A DNA stretch of 8,155 nucleotides from an uncultured Collinsella sp. GTDB taxonomy: Bacteria; Actinomycetota; Coriobacteriia; Coriobacteriales; Coriobacteriaceae. The stretch is taken from assembly GCA_900766165.1 (NCBI GenBank), contig CAAFUK010000001.1, positions 1 through 8,155 on the forward strand, in the 5' to 3' direction. The notes below the pieces were generated by a model, which was not told the DNA's origin, ran no database searches, and saw only the letters and a program-made list of their open reading frames with translations. Within the stretch, counting starts at the first letter, position 1. Every line of letters begins with the position of its first letter. Positions 1 through 6,269 of the stretch are shown here, piece after piece. Made by a program: the position numbers and the translations under genes.

Positions 1-48
1 GTTTTTGGCTTATAAGCCGCAAATCAATCCCTATTTCACCGCAACTTA
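1..48. repeat. Truncated copy of interspersed palindromic repeat at contig edge
   Basis: Bases 31-48 match 6205-6222 at 17 of 18 positions (core CACCGCAACTTA), and 6205-6222 covers most of the right arm of a perfect inverted repeat at 6155-6220. Inward of the arm, positions 7-18 form a perfect 12-base palindrome (GGCTTATAAGCC), placed where the 6155-6220 copy has its smaller inner hairpin. I read this as half of the same repeat family, with the contig ending inside the repeat, a common place for short-read assemblies to break. No gene is seen in 1-59. Confidence 0.55.
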
Positions 49-59
49 GAAGTGAGTGG

Positions 60-368
60 CTAGCTCAGTGGGCCCTGAAATAACTCTTGATGCGAACCCA
101 TTCTTACCAGTCGAATCACCGGATTGGTTTTATGCGGCAGGTAGAGAACGACCACGTCGACCAGGCCATCGGAAAGATGAAAATCGATGTGACCGTTGTA
201 ATTGCCGCCCGGGTTGGAGAGCTCGTGGGCACCGTACTCTGCCGGAAGCACGCCGTGTGCCGCAAGCTCGGCAACTGCCGCCTTAAACTCGGTTTTTAGC
301 TGCGGGTGGCTCTGCATCGCTCGCTTATAGTCGGCCTTAAACTGAGCCTCGACCTTAATTTCAAACAT
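60..368 (-). CDS. YafQ/RelE-family type II toxin (mRNA interferase)
   Basis: This is a 102-residue protein of the RelE/ParE superfamily, nearest the YafQ group. Those toxins are small ribonucleases that cut mRNA at the ribosome when their antitoxin is degraded. The C-terminal signature is clear: a hydrophobic strand, then IRLVRMGSHQELF (residues 85-97), corresponding to the RTGTH-x-LF ending of YafQ. H48, H60, H93 and F97 sit where YafQ has its catalytic or substrate-binding His and Phe residues. The segment between H60 and the last strand is longer than in E. coli YafQ and the catalytic Asp is less certain. The start codon lies 3 bases after the antitoxin stop, with AGGA in the antitoxin's last codons, so the two genes are probably translationally coupled. 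Family assignment is firm; the exact cleavage target cannot be inferred. Confidence 0.88.
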   Translation of the reverse strand: MFEIKVEAQFKADYKRAMQSHPQLKTEFKAAVAELAAHGVLPAEYGAHELSNPGGNYNGHIDFHLSDGLVDVVVLYLPHKTNPVIRLVRMGSHQELFQGPLS

Positions 369-371
369 CGT

Positions 372-671
372 CTAATCCTCATCGAGGAACGACATCAACT
401 CATCAACGTTATCGAATGACGGGCTGTCGTCTGGCAGAATCCCCAGCTCACGAGCCTCGGCGATCACCATAGCGCGCCTCGTCGCCTCGTTGGGTACCTC
501 CGGCCGCCCCACAATCTCAAACGGAATCTTCCGCTGGTTCACAAGCTGCCGAACAGCAAGGTTGAGATACGAATTAAGGTTCAGGCCAACCGAATCTAAA
601 AACTCAGTCGCCTGCTCCTTAAGCCCCTCCTCGATGCGGACCGTCGTGGGCTTAATCGTTGCAGTAGACAT
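372..671 (-). CDS. RelB/DinJ-family antitoxin
   Basis: This 99-residue protein has the layout of RelB/DinJ antitoxins. An N-terminal ribbon-helix-helix segment (about residues 9-48, TTVRIEEGLKEQA then GLNLNSYLNLAVRQLV) would bind operator DNA as a dimer. The family's IPFEI motif follows at 49-53, then RPEVPNEATRRAM, and an acidic tail ending FDNVDELMSFLDED that in this family wraps the toxin. An upstream extension of the frame to 764 exists, but ATG 671 is chosen because a perfect AGGAGG (678-683) lies 6 bases before it and the extension crosses a terminator hairpin. The gene is first in a two-gene operon with the toxin and is expected to repress its own promoter with the toxin as co-repressor. 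Confidence 0.9.
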   Translation of the reverse strand: MSTATIKPTTVRIEEGLKEQATEFLDSVGLNLNSYLNLAVRQLVNQRKIPFEIVGRPEVPNEATRRAMVIAEARELGILPDDSPSFDNVDELMSFLDED

Positions 672-702
672 ACGCGACCTCCTCGCCCTCGTCTTTTGCA
701 TC

Positions 703-708
703 AGTATA
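703..708 (-). promoter_or_regulatory. Candidate -10 element of the toxin-antitoxin operon
   Basis: Read on the minus strand this is TATACT, five of six matches to the consensus -10, about 32 bases before the antitoxin ATG. No good -35 hexamer lies 16-18 bases upstream. The inverted repeat at 719-754 occupies that space, so a repressor bound there would block polymerase. Confidence 0.4.
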
Positions 709-710
709 CC

Positions 711-754
711 CAATAAAAATGGCAATCTGATGTTAGATAGCATCAGATTGCCAT
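711..754 (-). terminator. Intrinsic terminator of the LOG gene, possibly also TA operator
   Basis: A perfect 14-base inverted repeat (719-732 with 741-754, arm ATGGCAATCTGATG) encloses an 8-base loop. On the minus strand it is followed by TTTTTATT. It begins about 30 bases after the LOG-family stop codon, the classic arrangement of a Rho-independent terminator. The stem is less GC-rich than usual. It also sits just upstream of the antitoxin -10 element, so it could double as the antitoxin's operator; that second role is inference. Confidence 0.75.
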
Positions 755-784
755 GCATATTCATGTCGCAGCGGCACGATTGCT

Positions 785-1543
785 CTACATCAGCCCGCTC
801 AGGGCGACGTCGACCGCTTCGTTGAGGTCGTCGGTAATGTGTACCAGATCCGGATCGAGCGGGCTGATCATACCGGCGCTCATCACCGGGCCGTTGAGCC
901 AGTCGAATAGGCCCTGCCAGTACTCGCTGCCCACCAGCACGAGCGGCATGCGCTTGACCTTGTGCGTCTGCACCAGCGTGAGAACCTCGAACATCTCGTC
1001 GAGCGTGCCAAAGCCGCCGGGAAATACGATGGCGCCCGAGCTGTACTTAACGAACATGGTTTTGCGCACAAAGAAGTAGCGGAAGTCCATGCCGAGGTTC
1101 ACGTATTTGTTGAGCCCCTGCTCGTGCGGAAGCTCGATACCCAGGCCGACCGACTTGCCGTTGGCGCTCGCCGCTCCCCTGTTGGCTGCCTCCATGACGC
1201 CGGGACCGCCGCCGGTGATAACCGCCACGCCGCGCTGGGCGATTTTGCGCCCGACGGTACGCGCCGCCTTGTAGAGCTGATCGGTCTTGGGCGTGCGGGC
1301 ACTGCCGAAGATGGTCACCGCGGGCCCGAGCTCGGCAAGCGCGCCAAAGCCATCGACAAACTCTGCCTGAATTCGCAGCACGCGCCAGGGGTCGGCGTGC
1401 AGCCAGTCAGTCGACTCCTCGGGCGCCAGCAGGTTGGCGTAGGTGTTGTCCTTAGGAATCATGGGGCCGCGCATGACCACGGGGCCGCGGCGGTACGTCT
1501 CGTCGTAGGCAGGCTCGCCCTCGACGTTCTCATTCTTAATCAT
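785..1543 (-). CDS. LOG-family protein (TIGR00730-type Rossmann fold)
   Basis: The product has 252 residues. LOG proteins hydrolyse nucleoside 5'-monophosphates, classically cytokinin ribotides, to a free base and ribose 5-phosphate in the cytosol; the bacterial physiological substrate is often unknown. Both family motifs are intact: GGGPGVMEAANRGA at 111-124 and PGGFGTLDE at 175-183. R160 (in FVRKTMF) and E183 are 23 residues apart, the spacing of the catalytic Arg-Glu pair in plant LOG. There is an N-terminal extension of about 70 residues before the Rossmann core, typical of the longer subfamily and not of the short 180-190 residue LOGs. The start at 1543 is chosen for AGGAG 5 bases upstream; the in-frame ATG further up (1615) lies across a terminator hairpin. 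Older annotations call such proteins lysine decarboxylase, which is wrong. Substrate unknown. Confidence 0.88.
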   Translation of the reverse strand: MIKNENVEGEPAYDETYRRGPVVMRGPMIPKDNTYANLLAPEESTDWLHADPWRVLRIQAEFVDGFGALAELGPAVTIFGSARTPKTDQLYKAARTVGRKIAQRGVAVITGGGPGVMEAANRGAASANGKSVGLGIELPHEQGLNKYVNLGMDFRYFFVRKTMFVKYSSGAIVFPGGFGTLDEMFEVLTLVQTHKVKRMPLVLVGSEYWQGLFDWLNGPVMSAGMISPLDPDLVHITDDLNEAVDVALSGLM

Positions 1544-1556
1544 GGGTACTCCTATC

Positions 1557-1607
1557 GAGAAAAAGAAAAGCGGGCGGGGTCGACGCCATGCGTCAAACAC
1601 CCGCCCG
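1557..1607 (-). terminator. Terminator or attenuator between tgt and the LOG gene
   Basis: On the minus strand, CGGGCGGG (1600-1607) pairs with CCCGCCCG (1571-1578). An inner GACGC/GCGTC pairing sits around an ATG loop, with an asymmetric internal loop between the two. A CTTTTCTTTTTCTC tract follows. It could end tgt transcription, since tgt stops about 150 bases upstream. However, the T tract finishes only 13 bases before the LOG start codon, leaving no room for a separate promoter after it. Any transcript of the LOG gene must therefore pass this hairpin. Confidence 0.7.
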
Positions 1608-1678
1608 AACATCAACTATTCGGTATGGTACCCACGATGCATCAAGCACTTGCAAGCTATCGATCAGCGGTCGCGCAA

Positions 1679-1704
1679 CCGGTGTCAGCGAATGTGACGA
1701 CCGG
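1679..1704 (-). other. Hairpin in the tgt-LOG intergenic leader
   Basis: CCGGTGTCA (1679-1687) pairs with TGAC-ACCGG (1695-1704, one bulged base), leaving a 7-base loop. A second, smaller hairpin (1729-1734 with 1740-1745) lies just after the tgt stop. Together with the downstream terminator they give the 212-base intergenic region a folded-leader look. I do not recognise a known riboswitch here. Confidence 0.35.
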
Positions 1705-1755
1705 CTGGCGCTCGACCATTGCCGTGCCCACGCTCTGCAAGCGTGTCTGTCGCTC

Positions 1756-2895
1756 TTAGTAATCCACCGCCGCAGGGCTGTTCATCCAGTCACTCACGAA
1801 CGCGCCGTAACGACCCTCGATAATGGCCTGGCGGGCGCGCTGCATCAGGTTGAGCAGGTAGTAGATGTTGTGCATCGACAGCAGAATGCCGCCGAGCATC
1901 TCCTTCTGCGTGACCATGTGACGGATGAGCGCGCGGCTGTAGCCGCCCGTGCACACCGGGCAGGTGCAGGTGGGGTCGATGGGGCCGTCGTCGTGCGCAA
2001 AGCGAGCGTTACGGAAGTTAAGGCGACCTTCACTGGAGAACGCCGTACCCATGCGACCGGTGCGCGTCGGCAGCACACAGTCGAACATATCGATGCCCAC
2101 GCCCACGCCGCGCACGAGCGTGGTGGGGTTGCCGACACCCATCAGGTAGCGCGGCTTATGCTTGGGCATGTACTCGCTCACGAGCGGCGCCAGGGTCTCG
2201 AACATGGTCTCGTGATCCTCGCCCACCGAATAGCCACCGATACCATAGCCCGGGAAGTCGCCGCACTCCTCCAGATGGCGCAGCGAACGCAGGCGCAGAT
2301 CCAGGTGCATGCCGCCCTGAACGATGCCAAAGAGCGCCTGGTCATCACGGGTATGCGCCTTATAGCAGCGCTCGGCCCACATGCTCGACAGCTCAACGGC
2401 GCGCTCAACGTAGGCGCGCGTGGCGGGATAGCCCGGGCACTGGTCGAGCTGCATGCAGATATCGGAGCCGAGTTTCATGGCGATTTCCATGTTGTCCTCG
2501 GGCGTCCAAAACACGTGGCGGCCGTCGTAATCGTTGACGATAAAGCGCACGCCCTCATCGGTGAGCTTGACGGCATCGTTGTGGCTGAAGACCTGGAAAC
2601 CGCCCGAGTCGGTGAGGATGGGGCCGTGCCAGTTCATGAACTTGTGCAGGCCGCCCAGCTCGGCGATGGTGTCCTCGCCGGGACGCATGGACAGATGATA
2701 GGTATTGGCGAGCACGATCTGGGCGCCGAGCTTCTTGACAGTCTCGGTAGGAATGCCCTTGACGTTTGCCTTGGTGCCCACGGGCATAAAAATCGGCGTC
2801 TCGATGTCGCCGTGCGGGGTGTGCAGTACGCCGGCACGCGCGTGCGTCGTCGGGTCCTCGGCGATCAAATCGAATTTAAAAAGGTTCTGGTCCAT
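1756..2895 (-). CDS. tgt: Queuine/preQ1 tRNA-guanine transglycosylase
   Basis: This 379-residue enzyme replaces guanine at wobble position 34 of GUN-anticodon tRNAs (Asp, Asn, His, Tyr) with preQ1. It is a TIM-barrel enzyme of normal length. Key parts are present: LTDSGGFQVFS (94-104) with the general acid/base D96; the base-recognition loop GIVQGG (190-195) and GYGIGGYSVGE (216-226); and the FDCVLPTRTGRMG segment with the nucleophile D272. The zinc site is C310, C312, C315 and H341, with the same 31-residue span from first to last ligand as in the Zymomonas enzyme. The start is supported by AAGGAG 9 bases upstream (2905-2910). It has its own candidate promoter and is not in an operon with queA and queH, which lie about 3.6 kb away on the same strand. 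Confidence 0.97.
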   Translation of the reverse strand: MDQNLFKFDLIAEDPTTHARAGVLHTPHGDIETPIFMPVGTKANVKGIPTETVKKLGAQIVLANTYHLSMRPGEDTIAELGGLHKFMNWHGPILTDSGGFQVFSHNDAVKLTDEGVRFIVNDYDGRHVFWTPEDNMEIAMKLGSDICMQLDQCPGYPATRAYVERAVELSSMWAERCYKAHTRDDQALFGIVQGGMHLDLRLRSLRHLEECGDFPGYGIGGYSVGEDHETMFETLAPLVSEYMPKHKPRYLMGVGNPTTLVRGVGVGIDMFDCVLPTRTGRMGTAFSSEGRLNFRNARFAHDDGPIDPTCTCPVCTGGYSRALIRHMVTQKEMLGGILLSMHNIYYLLNLMQRARQAIIEGRYGAFVSDWMNSPAAVDY

Positions 2896-2932
2896 AAACT
2901 GGAACTCCTTGGTTGCGGTTCATACGCAGACC

Positions 2933-2938
2933 ATTATA
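2933..2938 (-). promoter_or_regulatory. -10 element of the tgt promoter
   Basis: A perfect TATAAT on the minus strand lies 37 bases before the tgt start codon and is correctly placed for a short leader carrying the AAGGAG site. The -35 region at 16-18 bases spacing is a poor match to TTGACA, so strength is uncertain. Confidence 0.55.
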
Positions 2939-2974
2939 CGGGCAACCAACAGCCCGCACCGACTCGACAGAAAC

Positions 2975-3005
2975 TGGTGCAAAGGGGTCAGGCTACTTTG
3001 CACCA
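2975..3005. repeat. Small perfect inverted repeat
   Basis: TGGTGCAAAG (2975-2984) is the exact reverse complement of CTTTGCACCA (2996-3005), with an 11-base loop. It abuts the larger inverted repeat at 3012-3100. I read it as part of the same mobile-looking palindromic repeat cluster. There is no T tract on either side, so it is unlikely to be a terminator. Confidence 0.6.
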
Positions 3006-3011
3006 AACACT

Positions 3012-3100
3012 AATGATCCCTTGGGGACGGAGGAAAACGGATCACCGGGTCAGACCAACCCCCTCGGTGATCCGTTTTCCTCCGTCCCCAACGGATCATT
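3012..3100. repeat. Long inverted repeat, 36-base arms
   Basis: Arms 3012-3047 and 3065-3100 are reverse complements with a single C-C mismatch (3020 against 3092); the inner 27 bases (from TTGGGGACGGAGG) are perfect. The loop is 17 bases. Near-perfect arms suggest recent origin or active maintenance. The GGGGACGGAGG phrase resembles palindromic repeats I associate with Coriobacteriia and with REP-associated transposases; that link is from memory. There is no coding content and no T tract. Confidence 0.8.
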
Positions 3101-3265
3101 CCGATGTTTCGGCAATGCCAGCGAGCGGTCGCCAGAGCGAACAAATTGGCATGAAAAGAGGGCGGCATTGACCTTCTGGTCATGCCGCCCTCTTTGAATG
3201 ACAAGTTGTCGCTCTGGTGACCGCGCAGCGTCGACTCGTTACGCGGTTTGGTAAAACCGCGTAAC
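3101..3265 (-). other. Structured intergenic element, copy 1 (downstream of the SDR)
   Basis: This is a homolog of the element at 6332-6495. Read on the minus strand from the SDR stop codon it has three parts. First is a 12-base-pair hairpin (3238-3249 with 3254-3265). Second is a linker containing GACGCTGCG. Third is a long hairpin of about 100 bases: outer 15-pair stem 3125-3139 with 3210-3224 (one G-T), a middle section with four mismatches in 20, and an inner stem closing on a four-base loop at 3174-3177. A small hairpin with ATGTTT in its loop follows (3101-3112). GC-rich inner pairing flanked by CTCTTTTC makes termination of SDR transcription plausible. Confidence 0.65.
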
Positions 3266-3267
3266 CC

Positions 3268-4068
3268 CTAAGGCCGCTGGCCCATGCCACCCTCGAGGGT
3301 GACGGTCTCGCCGTTCATATACTTAAAGTCGGGACCGCAGAGCTGAACGACAACGCGGCCGATTTCCTTCTCGACGTCGCCGTAGTGGCCAGCCGGCGGC
3401 ATGTGGACGTTGGCCTTGAACGCCTCGGGATAGGCATCCTGGAAGTTCTCGAGCGCAGCGGTCCAAGCAAGCGGGCAAACGATATTGACGTTGATGCCGT
3501 CCTTGCCCCACTCGTTGGCAGCGACGCGGGTCAGGCCGCGGATGCCCTCCTTGGCGGCGGCGTAGCTGCACTGGCCGTAGTTGCCAAACAGACCGGCGCC
3601 CGAAGCAAAGTTGACCACGGAGCCCTTGGTCTCCTTCAGGTGCGGATAGGCCTTCTGCATATACAGATAGGTGGCGTACAGGCCGGAGTAAATGGCCAGG
3701 TTGAACTGGTCCATGGTGTGGTCGGCGATGGTCACGCCCGAGGCGCTGGCCTGGGCGTTGTTGACGACGGCGTCGATGCGGCCGAACTCGGCGATAGCCT
3801 GGTCGATAACGTTCTGGACGACGGCCTCGTTGTCCTGACCAGCCGAAACATCGGCCTGAACAGGCAGAACCTTGACGCCGTACTCAGCCTCGAGGGACTC
3901 CTTGGCAGCCTCGAGCTTAGCGACGTTACGACCGGTGATGACGAGGTTTGCGCCCTCCTTGGCAAAGGCGATATCAATGCCGTAGCCGATGGAGCCAGCA
4001 GAGCCGTCCTTAAGCGTGGCCTTGCCGCCGCCGGTGATGATCACGGTCTTACCAGTGAAAAGTCCCAT
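3268..4068 (-). CDS. SDR oxidoreductase, probable 12alpha-hydroxysteroid dehydrogenase
   Basis: This is a 266-residue classical short-chain dehydrogenase. Catalytic S156 (NFASGAG), Y169 and K173 (SYAAAK) are present. The dinucleotide-binding start is TGGGKATLKDGSAGSIGYG (12-30), about nine residues longer between its glycines than the usual TGxxxGxG. The usual NNAG is NNAQ (103-106), and the position normally held by the fourth catalytic residue, Asn, reads IYSGL. These peculiarities, plus NNAQASASG, SGLYATYLYM, GLFGNYGQCSYAAAKEGIRGLTR and the ending TLEGGMGQRP, match my memory of NADP-dependent bile-acid 12alpha-HSDHs from gut clostridia. Those enzymes reversibly oxidise the C12 hydroxyl of cholate and deoxycholate in the cytosol. 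The start has AAAGGA 7 bases upstream. Family is certain; substrate is inference from similarity. Confidence 0.72.
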   Translation of the reverse strand: MGLFTGKTVIITGGGKATLKDGSAGSIGYGIDIAFAKEGANLVITGRNVAKLEAAKESLEAEYGVKVLPVQADVSAGQDNEAVVQNVIDQAIAEFGRIDAVVNNAQASASGVTIADHTMDQFNLAIYSGLYATYLYMQKAYPHLKETKGSVVNFASGAGLFGNYGQCSYAAAKEGIRGLTRVAANEWGKDGINVNIVCPLAWTAALENFQDAYPEAFKANVHMPPAGHYGDVEKEIGRVVVQLCGPDFKYMNGETVTLEGGMGQRP

Positions 4069-4364
4069 ATGGAAGTCCTTTCATAATCGCGACGGGCGAA
4101 CCCGCCGACTGCGCGCATCCAAACAAGCACGCCAAAAGCTGAGATGCAACTTTAGCGTGTTCAAGTGAAAATAAAAGACCGCGGTAGGCGAACGGCACCA
4201 CGTCGTTCGGCGAAGGGATTGTCAAGTACCAACTGAATAAAGCGGCCGAATTTTTGTTATCGAAACGAGTCATCGAACACGTTTTGAAACTTTGCTGCGG
4301 GGCGCGGGATGTCGGCGCGAGACTTTATCATAGGGTGACAAACAACGATGAGGAGCACATGCCT
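4069..4364. promoter_or_regulatory. Divergent intergenic region between the SDR and coiled-coil genes
   Basis: This roughly 296-base region must hold both promoters. On the minus strand a perfect TTGACA (4220-4225) is present but lacks a convincing -10 at 16-18 bases. An imperfect inverted repeat CGAACG-N9-CGTTCG (4189-4194 with 4204-4209) could be an operator for the SDR gene. On the plus strand TATCAT (4326-4331) is one mismatch from the -10 consensus and would give a leader of about 27 bases before the coiled-coil start, but no -35 is visible. All are weak individually. Confidence 0.3.
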
Positions 4365-6128
4365 ATGACAGACGAGCTGGACCCCCAGACTCAACAGCAT
4401 ATTGATGATTCCGCAGAAATTACCACAGATACTGACGCTGTGACCTGCAATGATACCGACGTCGACGACGCTACTCTGGACGAAAGCACTGCGGCCGAAA
4501 CCCCTGCCGCCGAAGATGCCGACGAGCAAAACGACGATACGCCCGCTCAGGACGACGTCCCTGTACAGGATGCCGCCCCCCAAGCCGCAGGCCCCATCGA
4601 GGTGTCTTCGGAAGAAGAGCTCGACGCCGTCATGGACTCCATGATGGATGCCGTCAAAGCGATGAAGGACGCCGTCGCCGACGCCGATGTCGACGCCGAG
4701 GAAGAGGAAGCCGCCGAGGCAGCCTCGACTTTTGTACCCGGCGAGACCCCCGTTGCCGACCAAGGCAGCACCATGCCCTCGTTCCTGCAGCTCGAACATC
4801 CCACGATTGGCGCCGATGCGGTCGACCCGCACGCGGCCGGCTTTTCCGTGATTGAGGGCGGCACCGGCAACATCGCCGCGCCGCAGACTGCCGATGCGGA
4901 CGCTGCCGACACCACTCGCCCGACCGCCCCGCACTCCCCCGCCGCGAGCCGCGATCTGGGGACCGCTGTCTCGAACACCGCGAACGCCGTGGGCACCTTT
5001 ATCGCCCAGGGCGCCTCGGCCATGCGCGAGATGAACGCCGCGAAAAAGGCACTCGCCGACGCCCGCGCCCACCTTGCAGAGCTTGAGCAGCGCATTGCCA
5101 ATCAGGCCGAGGAACTCGAGACGCGCCAGGATATCGCAGGCCGCTACGAGCAGATCGTCGCCGACCAGCGTCAGGCGATCGCCACAGCGCAAAAGACCGC
5201 TGCGGCAGCCGAGATTGACCGTGATGCCCACGGCGCCAAAGCGACAGAGCTCAATGGTCAGCTCGAACAAATGAAGACAGAGGATGACGCGACTGAGCTC
5301 CGCCTGAAGGCCGCGCTCGACGCCGTGGAGGCCCGCGAGGCGAGCTCTCGCGAGACCGGCAACCGCCTCGTTCGACGCCTTGAGGATTCCAAGCGCATCC
5401 GCGACAAGGTGAAGGCCGAGCGAGACGCCGGCATTGCGGCCGCACAACAAACCGTCGACGCCACGCGCGCCCAGCTCGAGACGCTGCGTCATGAGTATGC
5501 CGAGCTGCAACGCAATCCCTCGGCAAATCCCGCCAACTATACGGTGCGCACCAGCGAGCTCTCGATGCAGATCTCCGACACGGCGGATGCCCTGCGTAAA
5601 GCCGAAGAAGATGTCCCGCGCATCACCGCCGACCTTGAGCACTCGCTTGCCGCAGCCGAGCAGGCCGTCGAGCAGGCTCAAGCCCCTATCGCCGACGCAA
5701 AACGCGCGCACCAAGCCGTGACGACCGAAGCCGATGCCGCGCGCGACGAGTTGCAGACGGCAAAGACTGCCGCCGCGACGCGCCAGCGCGAACTGCGCGA
5801 GAAAATCGCCGCCGAGGACAAGGCACGCCACGACCAAGAGCAGACCATCGCCAACGCCCAAGCAGATGCCGCGCACGCGCAGTCGATCATCGAACAGGCG
5901 ACCGAGGTGCACGACCACCCAGAGATCACTGAGTCGCTTGCAGGATCCTTGGCCCGCGACAAAGCCGAATACGCCGAGACCGAGCGAGAAGTCGCCCAGC
6001 TCGAGGCCACCGAGGACGCGGTGCGCGAGCGTACCCGCGACTCACGCATCAAATTCACCGGCGCCATCGTCTGCATAGTCGCCGCAATCCTGGTGATTAT
6101 CCTGGTCTGGCTGTTCGCAAGCAAGTAA
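4365..6128 (+). CDS. Tail-anchored acidic coiled-coil protein of unknown function
   Basis: I do not recognise this gene. The 587-residue product has three zones. Residues 1-190 are acidic, Asp/Glu/Ala-rich and probably disordered, with short predicted-helical patches (about 80-120). Residues 200-560 are almost continuous Ala/Glu/Lys/Arg/Gln heptad-like helix, a long coiled coil, broken near 384-392 (NPSANPANY) and 516-520 (HDHPE). Residues 564-584 are one hydrophobic membrane segment, followed by only FASK-type residues. There is no signal peptide, so the bulk should face the cytoplasm, anchored by its tail. The frame is open from TTG 4254, but ATG 4365 is preferred because GAGGAG (4350-4355) lies 9 bases before it; ATG 4359 would have a spacing of only 3. 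It is the only plus-strand gene and converges on queA. Envelope or chromosome organisation roles are guesses. Confidence 0.85.
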   Translation: MTDELDPQTQQHIDDSAEITTDTDAVTCNDTDVDDATLDESTAAETPAAEDADEQNDDTPAQDDVPVQDAAPQAAGPIEVSSEEELDAVMDSMMDAVKAMKDAVADADVDAEEEEAAEAASTFVPGETPVADQGSTMPSFLQLEHPTIGADAVDPHAAGFSVIEGGTGNIAAPQTADADAADTTRPTAPHSPAASRDLGTAVSNTANAVGTFIAQGASAMREMNAAKKALADARAHLAELEQRIANQAEELETRQDIAGRYEQIVADQRQAIATAQKTAAAAEIDRDAHGAKATELNGQLEQMKTEDDATELRLKAALDAVEAREASSRETGNRLVRRLEDSKRIRDKVKAERDAGIAAAQQTVDATRAQLETLRHEYAELQRNPSANPANYTVRTSELSMQISDTADALRKAEEDVPRITADLEHSLAAAEQAVEQAQAPIADAKRAHQAVTTEADAARDELQTAKTAAATRQRELREKIAAEDKARHDQEQTIANAQADAAHAQSIIEQATEVHDHPEITESLAGSLARDKAEYAETEREVAQLEATEDAVRERTRDSRIKFTGAIVCIVAAILVIILVWLFASK

Positions 6129-6154
6129 ACCAGCTGCCAAAAAACGCTCAACGC

Positions 6155-6220
6155 AGTTGCGGTGAGATAGTTCCTGTTTAGCCCCAAAAAGGCCAATTCA
6201 AGAACTATCTCACCGCAACT
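6155..6220. repeat. Palindromic interspersed repeat, 19-base perfect arms
   Basis: AGTTGCGGTGAGATAGTTC (6155-6173) is repeated exactly in reverse complement at 6202-6220. Inside the 28-base spacer, TTAGCC and GGCCAA can form a second small stem (one G-T) around CCAAAAA. The right arm recurs at 31-48. The element sits 26 bases after the coiled-coil stop codon, so it could end that transcript, but the downstream tract (TTATTTA) is weak. Confidence 0.75.
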
Positions 6221-6269
6221 TATTTAGATCGACGCAAGGCAACCTACCCCTCTTGCACCAATCTCTTGG

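Noticed and set aside
1544..1615. N-terminal extension of the LOG protein starting at 1615
   Set aside because: It would translate through the terminator hairpin, and the AGGAG site places the start at 1543.
962..1759. 265-codon plus-strand frame antisense to the LOG gene
   Set aside because: It is a shadow of a well-defined gene and overlaps the terminator and intergenic leader.
3012..3100. Rho-independent terminator for the SDR transcript
   Set aside because: There is no T tract on either strand and the arms are much longer than typical. A mobile palindromic repeat fits better.
1588..3171. 527-codon plus-strand open frame antisense to tgt
   Set aside because: tgt is unmistakable on the other strand. 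The antisense product is His/Ala/Val-rich without domains and runs through intergenic palindromes.
3010..3204. Minus-strand short frames here and at 6224-6415 both contain MTRRSMP-x-SF, suggesting a conserved small protein
   Set aside because: The shared residues come entirely from the shared inner hairpin of the structured element. The rest of the two frames is unrelated, and no ribosome binding site stands out.
4254..4364. Upstream TTG start giving a 624-residue coiled-coil protein
   Set aside because: There is no ribosome binding site at the TTG, while GAGGAG with ideal spacing precedes ATG 4365. The extra residues differ in composition from the acidic head.
4257..5918. 553-codon open frame antisense to the coiled-coil gene
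   Set aside because: It mirrors the GC-biased codon use of the sense gene. Its product is a low-complexity Gly/Leu/Val/Arg string with no motif.
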